Of a stretch of DNA of 5,831 bases, positions 1 through 5,831 are shown in pieces. Position 1 is the stretch's first letter; the number at the start of each line of letters is the position of its first letter. The DNA lies in NCBI GenBank assembly GCA_030040475.1, contig JASHTQ010000717.1:1-5831 (forward strand). Reading direction: 5' to 3'. Origin of the DNA: Streptosporangiaceae bacterium (GTDB taxonomy: Bacteria; Actinomycetota; Actinomycetes; Streptosporangiales; Streptosporangiaceae). Both the position numbers and the translations under genes were made by a program. Under the pieces are notes generated by a model. The model was not told the DNA's origin. It made no database searches and saw only the letters and a program-made list of their open reading frames with translations.

Positions 1-860
1 CCGCGGACGAGGTTGCGCAGCTCGGTCAGGGCCTCCTTGGCCTGCGCGTGCGCCTGGTCGACGAGCTCCCTCGCGGCGTCCAGGTCGTCGGCGAACTTCG
101 CCTTCGCCCGGCCGAGCTCCATGGCCAGCGCGACCAGCCGCTGCTGCGCGCCGTCGTGCAGGTCGCGCTCGATCCGGCGGCGTTCCGCCTCGGCCGCGTC
201 CACCACCCGTTCCCTGCTTCGCTCGAGCTCGTCCACCCGGGCGGCAAGGTCGCGGCGCGGGCCGAGCAGGCGGCGGGAGAACCGCACGTCGGCGCTCGCC
301 AGGCCCCTGGTCAGCTGCGGCGCCGCGAGCAGCAGCGCGACGCCGATGATCACGGAGGCCGCCAGGTCGGCCGTGCTGGCGTATACGTGAGTGCCGATGG
401 CCGGGCCGCCGTTGGGCAGGTCACGGTAGTAGCCCGGCAGGGCGACCGCGGCGAGGCCCGCCGCCCAGACCGCGACGCTGAGCGTCAGGGCGACCGCGCT
501 GAACGGCAGCCGCAGCAGCCCGTAGCCGATCTCGGCCCAGGTCGCCCGCTCGGAGAACGCCCGCCACCGGGGGATGACTCCCCACCGGTACCCGGCCCGG
601 GTCTGCGCGGGCCAGGCGGGGATCACCGCGCCTGCCAGGAACGCGAACCTGGCCCGTTCGGCCCGGGCGAACCAGTCGGCCAGCCGCAGCGTCACGCCGA
701 GGATCGGGATGCCGACCAGGCCGAGGAAGACGAAGCCGGCCCCGAACCCGAGCCCGAAGGTGAATATGAAGATGGCCGCGAACCCGATGAACAGGCCGGC
801 CAGGTGCTGGGTCATGGCGAGCCAGGTCCGGGCGGACACCAGGTCGCGGAGGAGGAACAT
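1..860 (-). CDS. Sensor histidine kinase, N-terminal part (HisKA_3 type, 'putative sensor' membrane domain); cut by left edge
   Basis: Membrane-bound sensor kinase of a two-component system of the NarL/LuxR-regulator type; 286 codons are visible. Residues 1-62 hold a hydrophobic stretch (about 22-58). Residues 112-145 and 165-183 hold further membrane segments, an arrangement like the actinobacterial 'putative sensor' domain (PF13796 type). A charged linker (about 200-225) leads to the dimerisation/phosphoacceptor helix with the motif ERRRIERDLHDGAQQRL, in which His235 is the expected phosphorylated residue. The ATP-binding domain (N and G boxes) and any partner response-regulator gene lie beyond the left edge. 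The start chosen is the ATG at 858-860, because an in-frame TGA lies 12 codons upstream with no other ATG or GTG between. A second ATG at codon 16 (815-813) is possible. No Shine-Dalgarno sequence is visible. A -10-like TAGCGT (868-873, minus strand) ends 7 bases before the ATG, so a leaderless transcript is conceivable. The gene is divergent from the MMPL exporter. The stimulus cannot be told. Confidence 0.93.
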   Translation of the reverse strand, partial: MFLLRDLVSARTWLAMTQHLAGLFIGFAAIFIFTFGLGFGAGFVFLGLVGIPILGVTLRLADWFARAERARFAFLAGAVIPAWPAQTRAGYRWGVIPRWRAFSERATWAEIGYGLLRLPFSAVALTLSVAVWAAGLAAVALPGYYRDLPNGGPAIGTHVYASTADLAASVIIGVALLLAAPQLTRGLASADVRFSRRLLGPRRDLAARVDELERSRERVVDAAEAERRRIERDLHDGAQQRLVALAMELGRAKAKFADDLDAARELVDQAHAQAKEALTELRNLVR

Positions 861-994
861 GGCACCGACGCTATGACATGGCCCACCGGGTTGCCATCAG
901 CCGCACCCCCCTGATCGGGGTTAGGCTAACCCCCCCTCAGATCGGGCAGATCGCACCATGGCTGGCAGGCCGCCGGATCACCGAGCCTGCTGGC
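861..994. promoter_or_regulatory. Divergent intergenic control region between kinase and exporter genes
   Basis: This 134-bp spacer is the only appreciable non-coding stretch in the window and must hold the promoters of both flanking genes. It contains a perfect palindrome at 917-933 (listed separately), roughly midway: 56 bases from the kinase ATG and 61 bases from the exporter ATG. It also has a short direct repeat, CAGATCG at 938-944 and 947-953 (9-base period), with a related GATCGGG at 913-919. A TTGCCA (891-896, plus) resembles a -35 hexamer, but no -10 stands at the proper distance. A TAGCGT (868-873, minus) resembles an actinobacterial -10 for the kinase. Promoter positions are inference only. 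Confidence 0.6.
916..934. promoter_or_regulatory. Palindromic operator with DtxR/IdeR iron-box core
   Basis: Seen: GGGGTTAGGCTAACCCC is a perfect inverted repeat with arms 917-924 and 926-933 around G925. Known: the DtxR/IdeR family binds a 19-bp box with consensus TTAGGTTAGGCTAACCTAA. Aligned at 916-934, all 13 central bases (GGTTAGGCTAACC, 919-931) match and the three bases at each end do not (CGG instead of TTA, CCC instead of TAA). The mismatched ends keep part of the symmetry as G:C pairs. An imperfect outer dyad CTGA (911-914) / TCAG (937-940) flanks it, offset by one base. Inference: a binding site for a metal-dependent DtxR-family repressor (IdeR/DmdR) controlling the exporter and perhaps the kinase. 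Another regulator using the same half-site is possible, given the six outer mismatches. Confidence 0.6.
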
Positions 995-3232
995 ATGAAT
1001 AAAACGCAGACTCCGGGCGCCCCCGTCGTGGAACGAGTCGCGGGCTGGTCCGCTCGGCACCGCAAGACCGCCGTCTTCGGCTGGCTGCTCCTCGTGGTCG
1101 CCGCCGTCGTCATCGGCCAGCGGCTCGGCACCGCCAACGTCAACAGCTACGATCCCGGGCAGGCCGGCCAGGCCGAACGGGTCCTCTCGCTGCCGGTCGT
1201 CCAGCAGCCCGACAGCGAGAGCGTCCTGGTCCAGGGCCGCTCCGCGGGCCAGACCTATGCCAGCGACCCGGAGATGAGGCAGGCCGTCCGGCAGGTTGTC
1301 GCCGCGCTGCGCGCGCTGCCCTCCGCCGCGGCCGACATCCAGTCCCCGCTCACCGCCACGGGCATGGTCAGCGGCCGGTCGGCGCTTGTCACGTTCAACG
1401 TCGCGGGGAACCCCAACAACGACGACCAGGCGGTCGTGCCCGCGGCCAACGCGGTCGCCGCGCTGGCGGCCCGCCACCCCGGCCTGACGATCGAGGAGGC
1501 GGGCGACGCCACCCTGGACCGGGCGACCGGCGACATCACCGGCCAGGACTTCCACCGGGCCGAGCTGACCTCGGTGCCGGTCTCGCTGGTGCTGCTGCTG
1601 ATCGTGTTCGGCGCGCTGATCGCGGCGGGCATCCCGCTGCTGCTCGCGGGGACCGCGGTGATATCGGCGATCTCGCTGCTTGCCATCCCCAGCCGCTGGC
1701 TGCCGATCGACGGCACGACCTCCTCCATCGTGCTGCTCGTCGGGATGGCGGTCGGCATCGACTACTCGCTGTTCTACCTGCGCCGCACGCGCGAGGAGCG
1801 CGCGGCGGGACACGACACGCAGGAGGCATTGCGGATCGCGGCGGGCACCTCGGGGCGGGCCATCGTCGTGTCCGGGCTGACCGTGATGATCGCCCTGGCG
1901 GGGCTCTTCCTCACCGGCATCGACGTGTTTTCCGGCGTCGCCGTCGGCACGATCATGGTGGTCGGCATCGCGGTCCTCGGCTCGCTCACCTTCCTGCCCG
2001 GTATCCTCGCCATGCTCGGCACCCGGACGGACCGGGGCCGGATCCCGTTCCTCGGCAAGCGGCGCACCGCCGCGCGGGAGTCACGGCTGTGGGGCCTGCT
2101 GGCCCGCGCGGTGGTGCGGCGGCCGCTGGCCTGGGGCGGCGTGGCCGCCACCGCGCTTGTCGTGCTCGCGGTGCCGGTGCTGTCCCTGCACCTCGAGGAC
2201 CCTGGCATCCACGAGCTGCCGGCCAACGTGCCGGTGGTCCGCAGCCTGATCGCGATCTCCGACGCCTTCCCCGGCGGCCCCGAGCCCGCGGAGGTGGTCG
2301 TCACCGGCTCCGGCCTCGGCGGCCGACAAGTCGCGGCGGCGGTGGCCGCGCTGCACGGCGAGGTGGCAGCCACCCACGGCGCGATCCGCGAGCCGATCAG
2401 CACCGCGATGTTCGGGAACGACCAGGTGCTGATCGTCTCGGTGCCGCTGGCCGGCGACGGCACCGACGCCACGTCGAACGACGCGCTGGCCACGCTCCGC
2501 ACCCAGGTGCTGCCCGCGACGCTCGGCAAGGTGCCGGGGATCAGCTACGCGGTGGGAGGGCTGACCGCGGGCAACCACGACTTCGACGCGCAGCTCGCCA
2601 GGACCGTCCCCTGGGTCTTCGCCTTCGTGCTGAGTCTCGCGTTCCTGTTGCTGTGGACCACCTTCCGTTCTGTCTATATTCCGGCGCTGTCGATCGGCCT
2701 GAACCTGCTCTCGGTCGGGGCCGCCTACGGCCTTATGGTTCTAATCTTCCAGGACGGCCGGCTGCAGGGACCGCTCGGCTTCACCAGCTACGGCGGGATC
2801 ACGCCGTGGCTGCCGCTGTTCATGTTCGTGCTGCTGTTCGGGCTGAGCATGGACTACCACGTGTTCATCCTGAGCCGGATCAGGGAGCTGTGGCTGGGCG
2901 GCGCGCCGGCCCGCAGCGCGATCACCGGCGGCATCGCGCGCAGCGCAGGCGTGGTGACCAGCGCCGCGGTGATCATGGTCGCGGTGTTCTCGATCTTCGC
3001 GACGCTGTCGCTGATCGAGTTCAAGGTGTTCGGGGTGGGCATGGCGGCGGCGGTGCTCATCGACGCCACCGTGGTCCGCGGCGTGCTGCTGCCCGCCGGG
3101 CTGGCCCTGCTCGGGGAGCGGGCCTTCGGGTCCCGGCGGGCCAGCCGTCACGTGTTGACGGGGAATCCGAGGTTGACGCCGCCGTGGCTCGGGTCGAGCC
3201 AGCGCGAGGTGACGACCTTGCCGCGGGTGTAG
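995..3232 (+). CDS. MMPL/RND-family membrane transporter (MmpL-like exporter)
   Basis: A 745-residue inner-membrane exporter with the two-fold RND plan, probably driven by the proton gradient. TM1 is about residues 25-42 and the first extracytoplasmic domain 43-190. TM2-TM6 lie within 192-340, followed by a cytoplasmic loop of about 341-372. TM7 is about 378-398, the second outer domain 400-535, and TM8-TM12 lie within 537-705. Both hallmark Asp-Tyr pairs are present: GMAVGIDY in TM4 (D256, Y257) and FGLSMDY in TM10 (D620, Y621). They correspond to the proton-relay residues of mycobacterial MmpL3. The length suits the shorter actinobacterial MMPL (YdfJ-like) proteins. The frame is open back to an ATG at 878, but the ATG at 995 (MNKTQT) is preferred: it lies 24 residues before TM1, and the upstream extension would run through the palindrome. 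No good Shine-Dalgarno sequence precedes it. Residues 718-745 are encoded opposite the end of mmsA. Substrate unknown (lipid, drug or siderophore are options); no MmpS partner is visible. Confidence 0.93.
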   Translation: MNKTQTPGAPVVERVAGWSARHRKTAVFGWLLLVVAAVVIGQRLGTANVNSYDPGQAGQAERVLSLPVVQQPDSESVLVQGRSAGQTYASDPEMRQAVRQVVAALRALPSAAADIQSPLTATGMVSGRSALVTFNVAGNPNNDDQAVVPAANAVAALAARHPGLTIEEAGDATLDRATGDITGQDFHRAELTSVPVSLVLLLIVFGALIAAGIPLLLAGTAVISAISLLAIPSRWLPIDGTTSSIVLLVGMAVGIDYSLFYLRRTREERAAGHDTQEALRIAAGTSGRAIVVSGLTVMIALAGLFLTGIDVFSGVAVGTIMVVGIAVLGSLTFLPGILAMLGTRTDRGRIPFLGKRRTAARESRLWGLLARAVVRRPLAWGGVAATALVVLAVPVLSLHLEDPGIHELPANVPVVRSLIAISDAFPGGPEPAEVVVTGSGLGGRQVAAAVAALHGEVAATHGAIREPISTAMFGNDQVLIVSVPLAGDGTDATSNDALATLRTQVLPATLGKVPGISYAVGGLTAGNHDFDAQLARTVPWVFAFVLSLAFLLLWTTFRSVYIPALSIGLNLLSVGAAYGLMVLIFQDGRLQGPLGFTSYGGITPWLPLFMFVLLFGLSMDYHVFILSRIRELWLGGAPARSAITGGIARSAGVVTSAAVIMVAVFSIFATLSLIEFKVFGVGMAAAVLIDATVVRGVLLPAGLALLGERAFGSRRASRHVLTGNPRLTPPWLGSSQREVTTLPRV

Positions 3233-4650
3233 AAGTGGATTCCTTCGGTGCCGTGCACGTGGGTGTCGCCGAACAGCGACGCCTTCCAGCCGCCGAAGGA
3301 GTAGTAGGCCATCGGGACCGGGATCGGCACGTTGACTCCGACCATGCCGATCTCGGCCTCGGACACGAACCGGCGCGCCGCTCCCCCGTCGTTGGTGAAG
3401 ATGGCCACGCCGTTGCCGTACGGGCTGGAGTTGACCAGCCCGACGGCTGTGTCGTAGCTCGGAGCGCGGACCACGCTGAGCACCGGCCCGAAGATCTCGT
3501 CGGAGTAGCAGCTCATCTGGGTGGTGACGTGGTCCAGCACGCTCGGCCCGAGCCAGAAGCCGTCCGAATCCCCGCCGATGACCGGGTGCACCCGGCCGTC
3601 GACCGCGAGCGTCGCGCCCTGCCGGACGCCGGTGTCCAGGTAGGAGGCCACCTTGTCGCGGTGCGGCCCGGTGACAAGCGGGCCCATCTCGGCGCGCGGA
3701 TCCGAGCCGGGGCCGACCCGCAGCCCGCCGATCCGGTCGGAGATCCGGCTGACAAGCTCGTCGCCGATCGGGTCGACGGCCACCACGACGGAGATCGCCA
3801 TGCAGCGCTCGCCCGCCGAGCCGAACCCGGCCGAGACGGCGGCGTCCGCGGCCAGGTCCAGGTCGGCGTCGGGCAGCACGACCATGTGGTTCTTGGCGCC
3901 GCCGAGCGCCTGCACCCGCTTGCCCGCCCTGGTGCCGGTCTCGTACACGTACCGGGCGATCGGGGTCGAGCCGACGAAGCTGACCGCCTTGATGTCGGGG
4001 TGGCCGAGGATGGCGTCCACCGCCACCTTGTCGCCGTGCACCACGTTGAAGACGCCGTCGGGCAGGCCCGCCTCGGCCCACAGCGAGGCGAGCAGCAGCG
4101 AGGCGGACGGGTCCTTCTCCGACGGCTTGAGCACGAACGTGTTGCCGCACGCGATCGCGAGCGGGAACATCCACATCGGCACCATGGCGGGGAAGTTGAA
4201 CGGGGTGATGCCCGCGACCACCCCCACCGGCTGCCTGATCGAGTACGAGTCGACCGCGGTGGACACGTTCTCCGAGTAGCCGCCCTTGAGCAGGTGCGGG
4301 ATGCCGCAGGCGAACTCGACGACCTCGAGCCCCCTGGCGACCTCGCCCGCGGCGTCCGCGGCCACCTTGCCGTGCTCGGCGGTGATGAGCCCGGCAAGCT
4401 CGGTGGCGTGGGATCGGACCAGTTCGCGGAACGCGAACAGCACCGAGGCGCGCCTGGCGAGCGAGACGCGGCGCCAGTCACGGAACGCGTCCGCGGCCGC
4501 CGCCACGGCCAGGTCTACCTCCGCGGGGCTGGCGAAGTCGACCTGCCCGGTGACCTGCCCGGTCGCCGGGTCGTAGACGTCGCCATGGCGGTCGGACTCA
4601 CCGTCGGTGGGCTTGCCGCCGATCCAGTGCGTAATGTGCTTCTGCGTCAC
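3148..4650 (-). CDS. mmsA: CoA-acylating methylmalonate/malonate-semialdehyde dehydrogenase
   Basis: A cytosolic 500-residue aldehyde dehydrogenase that oxidises methylmalonate semialdehyde to propionyl-CoA, or malonate semialdehyde to acetyl-CoA, using NAD and CoA with loss of CO2. Full length for the family (B. subtilis IolA is near 487). Visible marks: N152 of the oxyanion hole in GITPFNFPAMVP; NAD-binding KPSE (175-178); FVGST (225-229); QALGGAKNH (247-255); catalytic C283 in FGSAGERCMA, with neighbouring R282 expected to help hold the substrate carboxylate; DEIFGPV (384-390); and the family-typical PMAYYSFGGWKASLFG near the C-terminus. The general-base Glu of hydrolytic aldehyde dehydrogenases appears to be replaced (Ala248 by eye), as expected for a CoA-acylating enzyme. 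The GTG at 4650-4648 was chosen because it follows a strong AAGGAG and overlaps the aminotransferase stop as GTGA. This implies translational coupling in one operon. The paired aminotransferase favours beta-alanine/3-aminoisobutyrate breakdown over valine or inositol use, though the enzyme could serve these too. Confidence 0.96.
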   Translation of the reverse strand: MTQKHITHWIGGKPTDGESDRHGDVYDPATGQVTGQVDFASPAEVDLAVAAAADAFRDWRRVSLARRASVLFAFRELVRSHATELAGLITAEHGKVAADAAGEVARGLEVVEFACGIPHLLKGGYSENVSTAVDSYSIRQPVGVVAGITPFNFPAMVPMWMFPLAIACGNTFVLKPSEKDPSASLLLASLWAEAGLPDGVFNVVHGDKVAVDAILGHPDIKAVSFVGSTPIARYVYETGTRAGKRVQALGGAKNHMVVLPDADLDLAADAAVSAGFGSAGERCMAISVVVAVDPIGDELVSRISDRIGGLRVGPGSDPRAEMGPLVTGPHRDKVASYLDTGVRQGATLAVDGRVHPVIGGDSDGFWLGPSVLDHVTTQMSCYSDEIFGPVLSVVRAPSYDTAVGLVNSSPYGNGVAIFTNDGGAARRFVSEAEIGMVGVNVPIPVPMAYYSFGGWKASLFGDTHVHGTEGIHFYTRGKVVTSRWLDPSHGGVNLGFPVNT

Positions 4651-5831
4651 TGGGTCTCCTTGTCCACGGCGGTCAGGGCGTCGGTCAGGATCGCGAGCCC
4701 CTCCCTGGCCTCGGCCTCGCTGAGGGTCAGCGGCGGCGCCATCCGCAGCGTGTGCCCGAACAGGCCGCCCTTGCCGACCAGCAGCCCGCGTTCCTTGGTC
4801 GCCTCCAGCATTGTGGCGGCCAGCGGCGGGCTCGGCTTCTTCGTGGCCGGGTCGACCAGGTCCACGGCGAACATCAGGCCCTTGCCGCGTACCTCGCCGA
4901 CGATCGCGAGGTCCTTGGCCGCGTCCTTGAGCCCGTCGATGATGATCTGGCCGGTGACGGCGGCGTTGCGCTGCAGGTCGTGGGAGAGCACGTAGTCGAG
5001 GGTGGCGTTCGCGGCGGCGGTCGCGACCGGGTTGCCGCCGAAGGTGGAGATGCCGTTGCCGCGGATCCCGTCGAGCAGGTCGCCGCGGGCGACCACGCCG
5101 CCGATCGCGAACCCGTTGCCAAGGCCCTTGGCGAACGTCATCGCGTCCGGGGTGATCCCGTGCGCGGAGATGCCCCAGAAGTGCTCGCCGGTCCGTCCCC
5201 AGCCGGTCTGCACCTCGTCGGAGATCAGCAGGATGCCGTGCTCGTCGAGGACCTCCTTGTACGCCGCGAGCAGCCCGTCGGGCGGCATGGTGAACCCGCC
5301 CACGCCCTGGACCGGCTCGGCAAGCAGGCAGCCGACGTCGGCCGGGTGCACGCCGGCGCTCAGCAGCGCGCGCAGGTCGTCCACGCAGGCCTTGATGTAA
5401 TCGGCATCGGACAGGTTGCGGTAGGAGCCAAGCTGCCGGTCCGTGCCGTGCAGGTAATGGGTGCCGAACGGATCGTGGCTCGACATCTTCCATGCCGCGT
5501 TTCCCGTCACGGAGACCGCGCCAAACGACCGTCCGTGGTAGCTGCCCCGCATCGCGAGCACCTGGTTGGCCTTGCGCGCCGTCAGGGCGGCCAGCAGCGC
5601 GGCCTCGTTGGCCTCGGTGCCGGAGTTGGCGAAGAACACCTTGGCGTCCTTTATGCCGGACAGCCTGACGATCTTCTCCGCGAGCTCGACCTGGTTGCGG
5701 ATCAGGTAGAGGGTCGAGGTGTGCACGACCCCGGTGGCGATCTGCCGCTCGACCGCGTCGCGGACCTCGGGCACGTCGTAGCCGAGCATGTTGGTCAGGA
5801 TGCCGGCAAAGAAGTCAAGGTAGCCGCGGCC
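4647..5831 (-). CDS. Class III PLP-dependent aminotransferase (beta-alanine / 3-aminoisobutyrate:pyruvate or AGXT2-like); start beyond right edge
   Basis: Fold-type I aminotransferase; 394 residues are visible and the N-terminus is cut off. The frame is open to the edge and begins GRGYLDFFAGILTNM, a conserved stretch of the family, so the Met at 5789 is internal and perhaps 30-50 residues are missing. Counting from the first visible codon: SGTEANEAA (71-79) and YHG (98-100) for cofactor binding; Asp205 in ISDEVQTGWGR, which contacts the pyridine nitrogen; Lys235 in FAKGLGNGFAIGG, which forms the Schiff base; Thr263 in STFGGNPV, which binds phosphate; and Arg363 in LRMAPPL, a likely substrate-carboxylate site. 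It probably removes the amino group of beta-alanine or 3-aminoisobutyrate to give the semialdehyde used by MmsA, whose GTG overlaps its TGA. Similar genes are often labelled 'aspartate aminotransferase family'. GABA or alanine-glyoxylate transamination are alternatives. The operon promoter lies outside the window. Confidence 0.93.
   Translation of the reverse strand, partial: GRGYLDFFAGILTNMLGYDVPEVRDAVERQIATGVVHTSTLYLIRNQVELAEKIVRLSGIKDAKVFFANSGTEANEAALLAALTARKANQVLAMRGSYHGRSFGAVSVTGNAAWKMSSHDPFGTHYLHGTDRQLGSYRNLSDADYIKACVDDLRALLSAGVHPADVGCLLAEPVQGVGGFTMPPDGLLAAYKEVLDEHGILLISDEVQTGWGRTGEHFWGISAHGITPDAMTFAKGLGNGFAIGGVVARGDLLDGIRGNGISTFGGNPVATAAANATLDYVLSHDLQRNAAVTGQIIIDGLKDAAKDLAIVGEVRGKGLMFAVDLVDPATKKPSPPLAATMLEATKERGLLVGKGGLFGHTLRMAPPLTLSEAEAREGLAILTDALTAVDKETQ
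4656..4661 (-). promoter_or_regulatory. Shine-Dalgarno site that fixes the mmsA GTG start
   Basis: AAGGAG on the minus strand, five bases before the GTG at 4650-4648. It sits inside the last codons of the aminotransferase gene. It settles the start of mmsA, since the frame upstream remains open for many codons. Confidence 0.8.

Noticed and set aside
48..914. A 288-codon plus-strand frame opposite the histidine kinase
   Set aside because: Composition is Arg/Gly/Pro/Glu-rich and domain-free, while the opposite strand encodes a clear kinase with its His motif.
917..933. The palindrome as a rho-independent terminator
   Set aside because: It has a 1-base centre, no U-run follows, and it lies upstream of two divergent genes, so an operator is the better reading.
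878..994. 39-codon N-terminal extension of the exporter
   Set aside because: It would pass through the palindrome, shows no ribosome-binding site, and adds an uncharacteristic segment before the usual short cytoplasmic N-terminus. The ATG at 995 fits the family better.
2741..4174. A 477-codon minus-strand open frame overlapping mmsA and the exporter
   Set aside because: It is the shifted frame of mmsA, low in complexity, and continues antisense into the exporter; no domain is visible.
2089..4995. A 968-codon open frame on the plus strand across the end of the exporter and all of mmsA and into the aminotransferase
   Set aside because: It is an out-of-frame and antisense shadow of three well-recognised genes. 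The product is rich in Arg, Gly, Ala, Asp and His without any domain, as high-GC DNA commonly gives.
4651..5493. 281-codon upstream extension of the mmsA frame
   Set aside because: The extension is a shifted reading of the aminotransferase, Arg/Gly-rich and domain-free. The GTG with a strong Shine-Dalgarno site is the proper start.
5647..5789. Met at 5789 as the true start of the aminotransferase
   Set aside because: The frame stays open to the window edge and the codons before the Met encode the conserved family stretch GRGYLDFFAGILTN, so the real start lies outside the window.

Overview
The window looks like chromosomal DNA from a high-GC actinomycete. The third codon positions are almost all G or C. 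The gene types (a histidine kinase with a 'putative sensor' membrane domain, an MMPL transporter, and a CoA-acylating semialdehyde dehydrogenase coupled to a class III aminotransferase) are typical of Streptomyces and its relatives. Four genes are supported and nearly every base is coding. The genus cannot be fixed from this stretch.

Layout. At 1-860 (minus) lies the N-terminal part of a membrane sensor histidine kinase, cut by the left edge just after its phosphoacceptor-His helix. A divergent spacer of about 134 bp (861-994) separates it from a complete MMPL/RND-family exporter at 995-3232 (plus). This spacer holds the most interesting signal in the window. It is a perfect 8-bp inverted repeat around one base, GGGGTTAGGCTAACCCC (917-933), whose central 13 bases match the core of the DtxR/IdeR iron-box consensus TTAGGTTAGGCTAACCTAA. 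On the minus strand, converging on the exporter, are a class III PLP-dependent aminotransferase (4647-5831, start beyond the right edge) and a methylmalonate/malonate-semialdehyde dehydrogenase, mmsA (3148-4650). These two overlap by 4 bases (GTGA) and a strong Shine-Dalgarno sequence precedes the second.

How the genes work together. The aminotransferase-MmsA pair fits the last two steps of beta-alanine and 3-aminoisobutyrate breakdown, the tail of reductive pyrimidine catabolism. The amino group is removed to give malonate or methylmalonate semialdehyde, which MmsA converts to acetyl-CoA or propionyl-CoA. The kinase and exporter form a separate divergent unit that may share the palindromic operator. 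If that operator is a true iron box, the exporter and possibly the kinase would be under metal-dependent control, as known for the IdeR-controlled mmpL4 siderophore exporter of mycobacteria. The exporter and mmsA overlap tail to tail by 85 bp, so the last 28 residues of the exporter are written on the antisense strand of the conserved end of mmsA.

No tRNA, rRNA, CRISPR array, insertion sequence or phage-like element was seen. No wholly new system is evident. The operator and the convergent overlap are the points worth following up.
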